Below are positions 30,595-41,728 of a stretch of 64,000 nt of DNA, piece after piece. The notes beneath the pieces are model-generated. The model saw only the letters and a program-made list of their open reading frames with translations, made no database searches and was not told the origin of the DNA. Where the stretch lies: positions 3,162,001 through 3,226,000 of the forward strand of contig CM049985.1 of NCBI GenBank assembly GCA_016630955.3. The letters run 5' to 3'. This stretch comes from Didymella arachidicola. Its lineage: Eukaryota > Ascomycota > Dothideomycetes > Pleosporales > Didymellaceae. How positions within the stretch are numbered: position 1 is the first letter of the stretch; every line of letters starts with the position of its first letter. The translations under genes were made by a program, and so were the position numbers.

Positions 30595-31344
30595 TCACCT
30601 AACCACACTCTCCGCCGCCCCAACAATCGCCCTCGTAACCTCCTCCACCCGACTCAAAAACGGACTATGCCCACTCTCCACCACCGTCTCCCTAAACCCC
30701 ACCCCAGCCCCCTCCACCATCCCCCTTTGCACCGCAATCGGAATAGCATTATCCTGCGTACAAAACACAAAACTGCACCCGACCTCCCTATAGGGGGCCC
30801 ACGTCGTCTTCTGGAAGAACATCTGATAGCTAAACGTCTCCAACCCGTTACTCTGGCGCGCCTGCTCGTCGGGCGGAAGGTCGTTGTAGAACACTGTTGC
30901 CGGGTCCACGGGCTCGACTTGGAGTTTCGTCTCGCTGACGCGGAACCACGGGAGGTCCTTGCCGCCGAGGGCGTCCATGAGGGATGTCTGCGGGGGGAGC
31001 ACAAACGCAGAGATGTACACTACGTGCACGACGCCCCCCTCCTCGCCCTTGGCGCGGCGTTCGTGCGCGAGGAATCCTTTTATGGCTTCGCCGGCGGGGA
31101 GCGAGCCGTACGAGTGCGCTGCTATGATTACTTGTTTTCCGGCGGCGACGAGCGGGGTCAGGGCCGCGCGGATCGAGGATATATCTGCGTCCCAGGTCTG
31201 CAGGCCGGGGTCGGGACCCACGGATGCGAGGGCTGCGGTGGCGGTTGGGTAGGAGAGGGTGTGTAGGGAGGTGATTAGGGGGGTGTAGCAGGAAGGTGTG
31301 TGCCAGGCGCCGGGGATGAGGAGGATGGTTGGTTTGGGGGGCAT
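30595..31344 (-). CDS. Alpha/beta hydrolase
   Basis: Small intracellular alpha/beta-hydrolase of the AB hydrolase_6-like type, 249 residues, one exon. I choose ATG 31344 (MPPKPTILLIPGAWHTPSCY) because the domain begins immediately; the longer frame to 31494 only translates a 66-bp tandem duplication. The oxyanion region LLIPGAWHT is followed by WDADISSIRAAL and the nucleophile elbow IIAAHSYGSLPAGEA with Ser in H-S-Y-G. Acid candidate: FCTQDNAIPIAVQRG. The catalytic His is in ETVVESGHSPFLSR near the C-terminus. All triad positions are present. Related proteins are esterases or salicylate-esterase-like enzymes; the substrate is unknown. Confidence 0.88.
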   Translation of the reverse strand: MPPKPTILLIPGAWHTPSCYTPLITSLHTLSYPTATAALASVGPDPGLQTWDADISSIRAALTPLVAAGKQVIIAAHSYGSLPAGEAIKGFLAHERRAKGEEGGVVHVVYISAFVLPPQTSLMDALGGKDLPWFRVSETKLQVEPVDPATVFYNDLPPDEQARQSNGLETFSYQMFFQKTTWAPYREVGCSFVFCTQDNAIPIAVQRGMVEGAGVGFRETVVESGHSPFLSRVEEVTRAIVGAAESVVR

Positions 31345-31993
31345 TGTTGGTGAGCTTTTTGAGATTTTGTGTGGGTTGGATGGGTGGATGGTGGGTGAGA
31401 AGGACTGCGTGTTTGACGGTCCGGGCAATTGCTTTGTAGTTGAGTGATGAAACCTGGTGGGCGAGAAGGACTGCGTATTGGACGGTCCGGTCAATTGTTT
31501 TGTAATGGAATGAGGGACCCTGGTGGGGTAGGTGGTCAGATCTAGGTCCTACTTCGGAGACTCTGGTCGATCCACTTGCTTACCTGGGATAATGAGGCTC
31601 GCGTTTTGGTAAGGAGGGGCCGCTTCCGATTGTAGGGGTGTCGTCGGATGCTGGGAGATTGCACGGTCCGATCCGCTGTCGGAGCTGTGGGTGTTGTTGC
31701 TTTGTTGATCTGAATATTTTGGATTTGGTTTGATTGTGCTATTGTAAGTTCGATATTAGAAGAGACACCATGCGCTCGATTGCTGTAAGACAAATCGGAA
31801 CTTCGTACGAACGCCGTGATGATACTCAGGTTGGGGTGGTTCCTGCCATGGGCTGATCATCGATATCAGCATCTCTTCCTACGCACACTGCTATCCGAGA
31901 TCGACGAGCAGCTCCAGTCTTTGCACAGCGCCTCGGCAGCCATAGCGTATATCCCGCCATTCAGTCCTCTCCCACCAGATCACACCCCAATCC
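31345..31993. other. Upstream region of hydrolase with tandem duplication
   Basis: Between two minus-strand genes in tandem. It contains the two-copy 66-bp repeat (31390-31521). A small minus-strand frame (31542-31793) has no motif and is not supported as a gene. Confidence 0.45.
31390..31521. repeat. 66-bp imperfect tandem duplication
   Basis: Two adjacent copies (31390-31455 and 31456-31521), with the core GAGAAGGACTGCGT, ACGGTCCGG and CAATTG shared. Differences are mostly transitions. It lies 46 bp upstream of the hydrolase start codon and may alter its promoter or leader. Confidence 0.88.
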
Positions 31994-32965
31994 TTACTCA
32001 TCTGCGAGCAACGGCGCCCTCTCGCGATCCTCGCTGACAATCTGTCCTCTGGGGAACGGATCCCTCCCCAGCAATCCCGGCACACCCACAGCAAGCGACA
32101 GGACAAACAGCAGCCCCCCAATCGTAAACGCAAAAATCCACTGCAACTGCAGAATCGGCACCTTGCTCAAGAACTGCCCCACACCCGTCGCTGCACACCG
32201 TTAGCTTTTGAAAACCCCCACAATACCCATGGTCAAACTCACAAAATGCAAGCACCGACAGCGCAAACCCAATCGTGTAATCCTTGTACGCCGCAAGGAA
32301 AAACACTCCGTACCCAACCCACCCCCAGATAAACACATTCGCCACAATCCTTCCCACGAGGTGCGTAGAGTGAAACGCCACCGCACCAACCCAATACAGG
32401 GCCACGAAATTCCACGCCAGCGGCCCGGCAATGGTACCGATATGAATTGCGCGCGGCGTGGTGCTGTGCCTGAAATACGCAAAGCTCAGATTGAAGAAAT
32501 TAATCACGAGAAGCAGCTCCGCGAGCCAGAAGTGCGAGCGCACCCACAAGTGAATAAAGCCGAAGAGGAGCAGGTTGGAGGTGATGTAGTGCGTGCCAAT
32601 GTTTGCGGCGGCGATGAGGTAGGTGGTGTTGGATGACCAGAGGGAGTATGCGTAGACGAGCTGCAGGGCGAAGAGAATGATCCTAACCAACCACCTTAGT
32701 ATCTGGGGTGATGAGGGGGGAGGGGAACGGACCAGTATATGCTTGTAATCACGCTGCTTTGTGCAAAGGGGGTAGGGGGTTGGTTTTGCCAGAAGCGGTG
32801 GTGCGGGCCGTGACCTTCGTTGGGCTTGTTGAAGGTGTAGTAGAATGCTGTGACGAGGAGGATGATGTACGATAGCCCTGTGGTTATCTTGTACAGCAGG
32901 ATGGACTGGTTTGAGAACTCCTCGCGCCGCGCGAAGGGGTTGCTGGATCCCGAGCCTTCGGACAT
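31994..32965 (-). CDS. DUF1774-like multi-pass membrane protein
   Basis: Function unknown; I place it with the fungal DUF1774 membrane proteins from the overall pattern, not from a search. Three exons: 32965-32733, 32682-32243 and 32190-31994. The total is 870 nt in frame, 289 residues. Junctions: VITSIYW/IILFALQLVYAYS and VLAF/STGVGQFLSKVP; the second intron has an AGCTAACGG branch site. The N-terminus MSEGSGSSNPFARREEF is hydrophilic. About seven hydrophobic segments follow, including ILLYKITTGLSYIILLVTAF, IGTIAGPLAWNFVALYWVG and LQWIFAFTIGGLLFVLSLAV. A short acidic tail (RERAPLLADE) ends the protein. The start 32965 avoids 31 residues of unlikely leader from 33058. Confidence 0.82.
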
Positions 32966-33589
32966 ATTGGGCTTCTGGGCTGAATTGGTTGTGGTCGAGG
33001 TGAAGTTGGACTGACGAGTGCAGTGGTTGAACAAAACCCCCAGCACGGGCGAAGACAAATGTACTTAAGTGCTTGTACAGTCACGCCATATAACCTGCAA
33101 CCACGAGCAACGTACGTCATGCGCGGTTTCGCGTCTTAGCTTGGACCCCGCTTTCACGTCCGCCCCATGACAGCTCTACGCGCTAACCATTGGTTCCCGA
33201 GCTAAACCCTGCATCGTGTGACACGGCTGCACATATTTCATGCATGAGAGTGGCGAGTATACGGGTCTGCTTAGGCCGCGATGCTGCTTTCCAATGTACT
33301 CCGCACGTGCCTTGACCCAGTTCTAGTGGATATCACGTCTTCTGAATTGTAACAATGACATCAAAAACTCTGGGTCAGGATAAAATTTCCGATCAAAAAA
33401 AAAGCGGGTATCTCTACAAAAACACAAGGTCTACAAAAGGGTCGCTTGGGGCGCCTGATTCGCGGCAGCCCCTTCGCGGCAAGCGCGCCGACTTGTTGCG
33501 TGCTGGATCCTGTGAATGCAGGTCCACCAATGAACGCAGGTCCACCAATGAACGCCGTGGGGGGTATCTATCCTCTAGGCGAGGTCTGT
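32966..33589. other. Intergenic, DUF1774-like gene to HOS3
   Basis: Contains the promoter of the membrane-protein gene and the 3' flank of the deacetylase gene. Visible features are an A-rich run near 33395 and an 18-bp direct repeat (33518-33553). No gene. Confidence 0.45.
33518..33553. repeat. 18-bp direct repeat, two copies
   Basis: GCAGGTCCACCAATGAAC occurs twice in a row (33518-33535, 33536-33553), identical. It lies about 36 bp beyond the deacetylase stop codon, so in its 3' untranslated region. Confidence 0.9.
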
Positions 33590-36500
33590 CTAGCGAGCTG
33601 GTGTGTCTGGTACTTCCCAGACGGTCTTGTAGTCTTCTACCTTGGCGGTCGGGGGAGGAGCTTGTTGTGGAGCGGATGTAGGAGCTGGGATGGCAAAGGG
33701 GATGGTGCTGGTTGCGGAAAACACAGGCAGGTCCTGCCTCTTGGGGGGTGACATGGGACGGGATGCCGTCTTTGGTGGTGAGGCTGTTGCATCGGTGTTT
33801 GGAGGCAGCCATTGTAGGGCTGTTGTAGCCTGAGGATCTAAAGTTGGCGATAGCTGGCTTGTTGTCGGAGCTGTATCGAAAGAGTGGGCATTATAGTTCA
33901 CAAACTGCAAGCCAGCAGCTGGTGGAGGTGGTGGAGGTGTCTCTGCGCGTTGCGAGGGTGTAATCGCGGGTGCCTCTGTTGCTGTCACAAACGCGGGCAA
34001 GGGAAGCTGCTCGCGAAGTTGTTCAGGTGTGATCACAGAGTCTCTGATATTAGTCGGTGGCTCGATGACGGGGCCAGGGTCACGACGACTAGCCTCAGAT
34101 ACGCTCACGAACAGGCTCTCTTGCAGATTCACAGTTGGACTGACCTGCTCTGTCAGGCTGATGACAGGCTCAGGATGTACTGGCTCTGGTTGTTTGAGCG
34201 GTGCCGCGGCGGCACTCTGCAGCTGAGGGGGCTCTGGAGTCATAGTCGGCGCCGGTGTAGTAGCTGGTGACGATGTTTTCGATGACCTTGAACCACGACC
34301 CTTCTTTGTGACGCCTGCTGCAGGCTTAGCAGCTGTCTTGGTGGCTGCGGTACGGCTGACGGGTGGTTTCCGAGTCGTCTTTGCAGCTGGCTTCTTCGCA
34401 GCCTCCAAGGCGCTCTGTTGTTCTGCTTTGGCTTTTTCCCGCGCCTCATATTCCTCTTTCGAGGGCATCTTCAGCGTGACGCGCTTCAATCCTGATGTCA
34501 AGGAATCCATTTCATCGTTCTCCTTTTTGGCGACATTTGCTTTGCCCGCATAAGCAGACGACACCCGCGGTACAGGTGGTTGGTGAGGGGCGCGGGCAGA
34601 AACTGCAGTAGTTGTTCCACGACCCTTCTTGACCGGCAATGCATTCGAGGAAGCAGTGGAAGGCGCAACACTGGGCCGTCTCGAGTTGGGAGGAGGAACA
34701 TTTGGCCCGCTGCGATCGCCTATGGAAGAGACACTTGACGCAATGCTCATCCGACGAGAGTTAGATTGCGCTGCCGGAGCCTCTATAGTCGCAATTTGGA
34801 AGTCGGCAATGGTCTGTCGACGACTTGACCGAGAATCTGTGCGGAGGGCCTTCTCGTCGTCAGAACCATGATCCACGTACGATGTTCTTGGTTTACGACC
34901 GCGCAGTTGTCGGCCAGAAGGATCGACCTTTACCGACGTCAACGCTGGCGCCGGAGGCCTCTCCTTCTTGACCTGCGGAGGAGCGAGTTCTTCGGGACGG
35001 CAGCTCCTGGTCTGACGGTCTGCAGGCACAAGGAGCGCGCTCAAAGCATGCGCCGCTGTCGCCCAGTCGACGTCTGGAGGAGGCGGAGTAATTGGTCGCG
35101 AGGTGTTGACGGGCGCGCCTCTGACGGGCTGCAAGTGGGAAAGCTTTGTCGGGTCAACAACCTTGGCGGTGAAAGATTGCGTAGGCGAGGAGAAGTGTGC
35201 CAGAGGTCCCTGATTGGTCTTCTTGCGAGCAATCGGAAGCGGAGGCTTGACCAGGTTTTCCAGTTCGGTCAGATTCGCGGCGTGCCACCACGATGGATCG
35301 TATATAGTCGGTGTCAAGTTGGCCTCAACTGACGGCACAGGCACGGCTTGATCCGAAAGACTAAGTCCCTCAAGTCTTTGGTCCATATCGAGCGCCAGAC
35401 TGTTCGTGGGCTGGGCGTCGTGGTACACTTGGCCGTCTGTGAGACCGCTGATGTGGCTCATGACCCCGCTAGCTAGAGCCCTATCGCTGTAGCCGCCTTC
35501 CAGCACTGAGATGACGCGGCCATCGACTGCAGTACCGTCTTCCTCAGCCAGACGTACGACATCTCGAGTGAAGCGGGCATAGAATTCTGTCGGCACATTC
35601 ACCGCGTGTCGTTGCATGCCTGCTGTCTCCCACTCGCTGGCATCAAATCCAGCAGACAAGAAAATGGCCGCCTTGGGCTTGGGCTGATGTGGCCCGCTGC
35701 TCAGACGTTTAGTGTGAAACTTGAGATACTGGCGAGTCTTGTCGAGCAGCACAAGATACTTGTCTTCGTAAATGGTCCAAAATTCTTCTGGCGTCTTCCA
35801 AGATTGGAGGTGTACATTCCAAATGGACTGACCATGAGCATTATCGATGCAGAGACTTGCTGCCTGCACCTTATCGTCGTCGCCATCCTCGCATGGGTAC
35901 GAGTTGATGTCGTGCAAGCTGAAATAACCGATGGAGGTCTTCTTGCGATTTGCTGTGCTCTTTGACATGTTCTGCACCTTCTTGTTTCGCGCCCAGGTGA
36001 TGGCTTGCGACCCGTCTCCGTGGTGCAGATCAAAGTCGATGATGGCAGCATGCGTCAGGCCGTACTGCATCATGGCGTGTTCGATGCCAACATGTACATT
36101 ATTCAGCCAACAGAATCCGGACGGAAAGTCTGCTGAGCAGTGGTGCCCTGGTGGTCGCACGCAGACAAAGGCGCGAGAAGGTCCGTCGCCCAAGGCAGTG
36201 CCCTGGAATACGGCGTCTACAGCGTCCAAAACGCCACCGAGCGCACCTTGGAAAGCATTCAACGACTCCTCGCAAAGATACAGGTCGCCAGAGTGGAACT
36301 CATGCTTCGGCGGCTGTCCAGGGGCTGGTGGTGCGTCTCTGACCAGCTCCCTCCCTGTGGTAGCCAGCTTCGTCCCAGCACTGTCGCAAAGAGACTTCAA
36401 CTCCTCCATCCACTTCGTGCCATGAACGTTGGTCACCACTGGCGAAGTGATGTCGACCAGTCGCGAGGTTTTGCGGATCTTGAAGGGTATGCGCTCGGGT

Positions 36501-37219
36501 GGGCTTTGATCAGGATGTAAAGGGTGATGTCCATCTGCATGCCTCCCACCCAGTCGCACGTATGCGGTTGATATTCCCAGCACGCTCGCCAGGATGCGCT
36601 CTGGCCGCTCCATGATCAGACTGAGAATGTTCTTGGGCGTCTTTGGTCGCGAGTACCGGTGTCCATAGCATTGGTCGTGGACGATGACGATGGTGCCTGC
36701 CTTTGCTGTTCCTGCCACACCCTCGTGCCGTGCGAGATCGCTCCTGAAGTGCTCCTCGGCGATGTCGCATGCGCGCAAGGGCAGCTTTTCCTCGAAGTGC
36801 GGCTGCAGCGGACTCTTCGCCCCGATCGGCGAAGGCATGTTGGGCGCGAACGACGATCTGCGCGAGGCTGAGTTGCGCGGCGTGCCGTTTGCGTCGCCGC
36901 GCAGTGACGAGGTGGAGGACTTGCGGCCGAGGGGGAGCGACAGTGATGGTGCAGGGGAGGCGGCGCGGTTCAGGCTGGCGGTGCTGGAGCTGCGGCGGAG
37001 GGTTGCGGGGAGCGGCGACGAGGGCGTGCGCGCTTTTGGCAGTCTGGGTGAAGCGGGGCCGGGCGAGGGTTCGCGCAGGTTGGCGGTGCTTGTGTGCAGT
37101 GAAAGGCGCTTGACCGGGCCTGGGACAGAGCCGGGCTCATTGCTGGTGTGACGTAGACCTCCTCGCGGCGTGCTGTCTCTGCCCACGCCTGGCGAGGGCG
37201 ACTGCTGGTGGCTCTGCAT
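33590..37219 (-). CDS. HOS3: HOS3-type histone deacetylase
   Basis: Zinc-dependent lysine deacetylase of the fungal Hos3/HosB group. A single exon encodes 1209 residues from ATG 37219. Residues 1-165 are serine/proline-rich. The deacetylase domain spans about 170-610: GTIVIVHDQCYGHRYS, ERILASVLGISTAYVRLGGR, FVCVRPPGHHCSADFPSGFC (the RPPGHH catalytic histidines), IIDFDLHHGDGSQ with Asp/His zinc ligands, IFLSAGFDASEWE, and ISVLEGGYSDRALASGV. All expected catalytic residues are present. The last 550 residues are disordered, rich in Pro, Ser, Thr and Ala with lysine-rich patches. Hos3 proteins are known for a long C-terminal extension, and this one is longer than the yeast form. Next to Lon on the same strand, 464 bp apart. 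Confidence 0.93.
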   Translation of the reverse strand: MQSHQQSPSPGVGRDSTPRGGLRHTSNEPGSVPGPVKRLSLHTSTANLREPSPGPASPRLPKARTPSSPLPATLRRSSSTASLNRAASPAPSLSLPLGRKSSTSSLRGDANGTPRNSASRRSSFAPNMPSPIGAKSPLQPHFEEKLPLRACDIAEEHFRSDLARHEGVAGTAKAGTIVIVHDQCYGHRYSRPKTPKNILSLIMERPERILASVLGISTAYVRLGGRHADGHHPLHPDQSPPERIPFKIRKTSRLVDITSPVVTNVHGTKWMEELKSLCDSAGTKLATTGRELVRDAPPAPGQPPKHEFHSGDLYLCEESLNAFQGALGGVLDAVDAVFQGTALGDGPSRAFVCVRPPGHHCSADFPSGFCWLNNVHVGIEHAMMQYGLTHAAIIDFDLHHGDGSQAITWARNKKVQNMSKSTANRKKTSIGYFSLHDINSYPCEDGDDDKVQAASLCIDNAHGQSIWNVHLQSWKTPEEFWTIYEDKYLVLLDKTRQYLKFHTKRLSSGPHQPKPKAAIFLSAGFDASEWETAGMQRHAVNVPTEFYARFTRDVVRLAEEDGTAVDGRVISVLEGGYSDRALASGVMSHISGLTDGQVYHDAQPTNSLALDMDQRLEGLSLSDQAVPVPSVEANLTPTIYDPSWWHAANLTELENLVKPPLPIARKKTNQGPLAHFSSPTQSFTAKVVDPTKLSHLQPVRGAPVNTSRPITPPPPDVDWATAAHALSALLVPADRQTRSCRPEELAPPQVKKERPPAPALTSVKVDPSGRQLRGRKPRTSYVDHGSDDEKALRTDSRSSRRQTIADFQIATIEAPAAQSNSRRMSIASSVSSIGDRSGPNVPPPNSRRPSVAPSTASSNALPVKKGRGTTTAVSARAPHQPPVPRVSSAYAGKANVAKKENDEMDSLTSGLKRVTLKMPSKEEYEAREKAKAEQQSALEAAKKPAAKTTRKPPVSRTAATKTAAKPAAGVTKKGRGSRSSKTSSPATTPAPTMTPEPPQLQSAAAAPLKQPEPVHPEPVISLTEQVSPTVNLQESLFVSVSEASRRDPGPVIEPPTNIRDSVITPEQLREQLPLPAFVTATEAPAITPSQRAETPPPPPPAAGLQFVNYNAHSFDTAPTTSQLSPTLDPQATTALQWLPPNTDATASPPKTASRPMSPPKRQDLPVFSATSTIPFAIPAPTSAPQQAPPPTAKVEDYKTVWEVPDTPAR

Positions 37220-37683
37220 CGCGGCGGGGTCTCAGCGCGTCGCGGCGCGTGATTGTTGGCGTGTTCAATGTTTTGGTGGGGTGTTTCAGTCGGTCGAGAC
37301 GACATCCCAGCAACGATGCGGCAGCGTTCAGGGGTCCAGTCCGTGCGACATGTCCACCAGAGATCCACAGACGTCTGCTAGATATTGACTGGAACATCCA
37401 ACAGACATCCACCTCATCGCTGGAACCAGTCGTCCATCCGGTATATTTCGCACGTAGAACATCCACAGCTCGACCTGAGTGAACAAAAGTACATTTACAC
37501 CCCATCCAAATCCCTCTCGCTAGTCTATATGCACTCGCCTCGCCGCACCGCGCTCCATCGCCGTGCTACGCAGCCGCGGTTTCAAAGTCCATTGCAACGC
37601 CGCTGATGCGTTTGTGCCGTCTCGTCTCGCCTATCTTACAAGTACAAGTCTCCACACTCTATGCTGCGCTCCTATTTCACTGG
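37220..37683. other. HOS3 promoter region / Lon 3' flank
   Basis: 464 bp between two minus-strand genes. Plus-strand open frames here have no motif. Likely the HOS3 promoter and the 3' untranslated region of Lon. Confidence 0.45.
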
Positions 37684-40600
37684 CTAGTCGTCGTCCTCCC
37701 CACTCTCCTCATCCTCATCTTTCCTCTTCTGCTCCTTCCTCTTCTTATCCCCTTTCCTGGGCTTGAGTTCCCTCTCCCAGAGCTTATTCGCGCTCTCCCT
37801 GTTCAGCTCCGGGAAGACGAGGTCGAAGACTTGGTTGTACCATTCGACGGGGTGGCCTGTGATGCCTTCTTTGATGTTCTGCGGTGGCGGTTAGCATAAC
37901 ATATCATATGAAAAAGGGGTTGATGGGAAGGGTTTGACAAGACGGCACATACCTCAGGCAACTCCAGCCAATCACTCAAATTATCCTTTGGGAAAATAAC
38001 CATTGTCGCGCCTGCGCGGCGCGCAGCTACAGTCTTCTCCCTCAATCCACCAATGCGCAACACCTTGCCAGTGAGCGTGAGTTCGCCCGTCATCGCGACG
38101 CCGTCTCTGATCTGCGTGTCCAGCGCGAGCGAGAGGAAACTACTCGCCATAGTAATACCCGCGGACGGCCCGTCCTTGGGCACCGCGCCTTCGGGACAGT
38201 GCAAGTGCAGTCTTGCGTGCTCGAAAAATTTGTTCTTGGGGAAGTCGCGGGCGAGAACAGATTTGGCGTACGAGTAGGCGACGCCGGTGGATTCCTTCAT
38301 GACGTCGCGCAGGCTGCCAGTGCGTTCGAGACCGGGATGGGAGGATGCGGAGAGTGCGTTTTGCAGGATGGATTCGATGTAGAGTGCGGAGCCGCCCATG
38401 GAGGTCCATGCTAGGCCCATGGCGACGCCGGGGGGTGTGAAGTCGTAGAGGCGGTCGGCTGTGAAGACGGGAGGGCCGACGTAGTCTTTGAGGTTGTCCT
38501 TGTTGATGGAGACGTGGACTGTGTCTGGGACTTTGAGGGCGATGCGGGGTTTGGGTGCGGTTTGCTTTTCGATGTCTTCGGGGGTTTCTCTAACGTCGGT
38601 TTGGTCTTTGTCGGACTCTTGCTGTGCGGCCTTGCCTTCTTCTGTGAGGGCTTCGGCTTCTGGGAGGGCTTCCTCGCCGACTTCTGTGACGATCTTCAGG
38701 GCGGATTTGCGGTAGACCTTCTCGATTTGCTTCTTGAGGTTGCGGACACCGGATTCGCGGCAGTACTTGTTGATAAGCTCGACGATGCCATCCTTCTCGA
38801 GGATGACGTCGGCGTCCTTCAAGCCGCTCATCTCCTTTGCTGCTGGTGCGAGGTACTTCTCTGCAATGGCAATCTTCTCGTCCGCAACGTAGCCGGACAG
38901 CTCGATCATCTCCATGCGGTCGAGGAGGGGCTGAGGGATGGTGTCGGACATGTTTGCTGTGCAGACGAACAGGACCTTGGAAAGATCGACAGGTACATCC
39001 AGGTAGTGATCCAAAAAGCTGTTGTTCTGCTCGGGGTCGAGCAGCTCCAAAAGCGCTGCGGCAGGGTCCCCGTGGTTGCTGTTGCGGCCAAGCTTGTCGA
39101 TCTCGTCAATCAAGACGAGGGGGTTCTCCGTCTGGCACTTCTTGAGCGCCTGGATGATGCGACCGGGCAGAGCGCCGACATATGTCCTGCGGTGACCCTT
39201 GATCTCGGCAACATCGTACATACCACCGACACTGAAGCGGTAGTATTGGCGGTTCAATGCTCGCGCAATCGACTTTCCGATTGAGGTTTTACCCACACCG
39301 GGAGGACCGACCAGGCAGAGAATCTTGCCTTCGACTGAGCCGCGAAGCTTGCCGACGGCGATGAACTCGAGGATGCGGTCCTTGACATCCTTCAGCCCGT
39401 AGTGGTCCTCGTCGAGGACCTCGCGGGCATGCTTGATGCCGAAGTTCTCAGCGCTGCTGAGACCCCAAGGGAGCTGTGTAAGCCAGTCGAGATAGTTTCT
39501 TGTGACGTTGAACTCGGAGCCGCTGGGCTCCAGGCCAGACAGCTTGCTCATCTCCTCGTCAAAGACCTTCCTGACGGCCTCGGGCATAGCCAGCTTGCCA
39601 GCCTTCTCGTTGAACTTTTCGATGAGCTTGTCCTTGCCGTCGGATTCAATGCCGAGCTCGCGCTTGATGCCCTTCATCTGCTCCATGAGGATGAACTCGC
39701 GGTGCTTCTTCTGGACGCGGTTGTTGACCTCGTCGCTGACCTTCTTCTGCAGCTCGGCGCTCATGAGCTCCTTCTTCAGGACCTCGAGAGACTTCCTGAG
39801 TCTCTTCTCGACGTCCATCTCCTCGAGGGCAGCCTGCAGCTCGTGCGACTCAGCCTGTGCGACGGCAGCAGCGAAGTCTGCCAGCTTGACAGGGTCCTCG
39901 CCGACGCTCATGGTGGTGTGGACGGAAAAGGTGGCGACGTGATCGCGGAACATGGGGTTCAGGAGCGCGACGCCCTTGAAGGTGTTGACAATCTCGTTGA
40001 CCAGCGCCTGGATGACCTTGTTGTCCTTCATGCTGAAGGGCTCCTCGACCATGTTCTCGACGTTGGCGATGCTGACCTGCCGCCCCTTGAGGATGGCGAG
40101 CGTCTGGTCCTCGTCCTTTGCCTTGCCCTCCTCGCTAGGCTCCTCGAAGCTCGCGACGACATCGCCCTTGCTCTCGCTGGCCTTGGTCTCTGGCGGTGCA
40201 GCCTCGCCCTCGGGGGTCTCGGCGATGGTGGCTTCTCCCGCCGACTCGAGCTTGTCGCCCTTCGGGGGCAGGAGGCTGGTCATCTTGATCCTGCGGTGGG
40301 GGTACAGCACGCACGTCATGGCGAAGTTGTCCTCGGAGCCGACGGGGAATGCGCTCGTGACCTGGCAGAAGGTGCCGACATCGTGGACCTCGGTCGGGTC
40401 GTCGATGACGTCCTTGTCGACGGCGTCGTCCTTGAACATGAAGGCGCCAATGTACGGCTGGCCGCGCTTGACCATGTCGGCGATGGCCTGGCCGACCTCC
40501 CTGTCGCGGATGGTGACGGCCTTGTAGAAGCCGGGGAACAGCGGGCGCTTGGCGAGCGGGATGGCCATGACCTGGGGATAGACTTCTGGTATCGTGGGCT

Positions 40601-41051
40601 TGACCAGCGGGTTGTTCTTGCGCTTCCTGCCGCCGCCGCCGCCGCCGCCGCTGCCATCACCGCCCGAGCTGCCATCGCCGCCTGCTGCGCTGCCCCGGCC
40701 GGAGCCTGTCCTCGCGGGGATCGGGTCGGGCGTCTTTGTCTTGGCCTCGAGCTCGTCGGCGGCCTTGTCCTGCTCCTTGAGCTTCTTCGCCTCGTCCGTC
40801 TCCTCGGCGGGCTCCTCCGGGGCGGGCTTCGGGTCCTTCTCCTTGCCCCGGCGCGGCGAGGTCGCAAAGCTGCGGTAGGCGCACAGGGCGGCGGGCGGCG
40901 ACGGGCATCGCTGGGGGCATCGAGCGACGAGCGAGGCCGAGCATTGTGCAGGCAGGAAGCGCGAGGCGGCGCGCGAGGCGGTGAGGGTCGGGGTCGCCTG
41001 GGAACGCGACGTCTGGCGCAGAGCTGCCCGCCACGAGGCGTGGAGCATCAT
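37684..41051 (-). CDS. PIM1: Mitochondrial Lon protease (Pim1 type)
   Basis: ATP-dependent serine protease of the mitochondrial matrix that removes damaged proteins. Two exons: 41051-37953 and 37878-37684. The total is 3294 nt in frame, 1097 residues. The 74-nt intron has a GTATGT donor and CTAACCGCCACCGCAG end; without it the C-terminus would be wrong. After splicing it reads SDWLELPE/NIKEGITGHPVEWYNQVF and ends acidic. I choose ATG 41051, giving an arginine-rich mitochondrial presequence (MLHASWRAALRQTSRSQ). A glycine/serine-rich linker lies near 135-165. Substrate domain: YPQVMAIPLAKRPLFPGF. ATPase: GPPGVGKTSIGKS near 580, PLVLIDEIDKLG, sensor NNSFLDHYLDVPVDLSKVLF. Protease: PKDGPSAGITMA with catalytic Ser near 960, and LTGKVLRIGGLREKTVAA with the Lys. 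Confidence 0.95.
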
Positions 41052-41728
41052 GGGGACGAGCGACCTCGGAAGCCGCTGGGGTGGGCAGGCGGTGGGATGG
41101 GCAGAGAGGGACAACAACAACAACAAGGAAAGTGCACGCGCCCGATGAGTCCTGTGTGCGCGTCACGCGAGATGAGATGCAGCCAGGACGGCGTGCAGAG
41201 TGCAGGCTTTTGGTGTTGCTCGTGCGTGGCGTTCGAATGGATCTGTAATCTTCAATCTCGACATCATCAACTCAGCCCAAGCTCCGCGCAATCGCCGGGC
41301 CCGGCGCTGCCTCGGCCACTCCATCCCCACGTCGACAGTCTTCTGTCGCCTTCTCCCACGCGACACCTCTGCTTACTCACGCGGGTCAGTGTACGCTGCT
41401 CACTGCACGCCAGTCACATGAGCACGCGTTCGTCTGGCGACTGCTCTGGTATGGATGCTGCATCTTTGGGCAGACGAGTCTTTGATGCTGAGCTTCGTCG
41501 ACACGAGTAGGGACTCTTCGCCACCCGCCGCTCCGCATCAGGCAATCGTACAGGTGACGCCGTACATGTGCGTTTTGGGACAGTACCGCCAACAAATCAG
41601 ATGAACCCATGATCACAGTACACGACACGCAGCTACGCAGCCAAGGATGCACAGAATTGAGAATCTATACTGCTCTCGTCCAAATTTTTGAAAATGTCCA
41701 ATTTTCGAAAAGGCACCTAGGTAAAGGC
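41052..41728. other. Lon upstream region and 3' flank of transporter
   Basis: No gene supported. A long plus-strand frame (39402-41510) runs antisense through Lon into this region but carries leucine/valine-rich complement of the Lon codons, not a protein family. Confidence 0.45.

Noticed and set aside
28502..33000. Possible transporter-hydrolase-membrane protein metabolic cluster
   Set aside because: The three genes have different orientations and no shared pathway enzyme; neighbourhood alone does not support a cluster.
39402..41510. 702-codon plus-strand open frame antisense to Lon
   Set aside because: It is the complement of a GC-rich, strongly codon-biased gene; its leucine/valine/aspartate-rich translation has no domain, while Lon on the other strand is complete.
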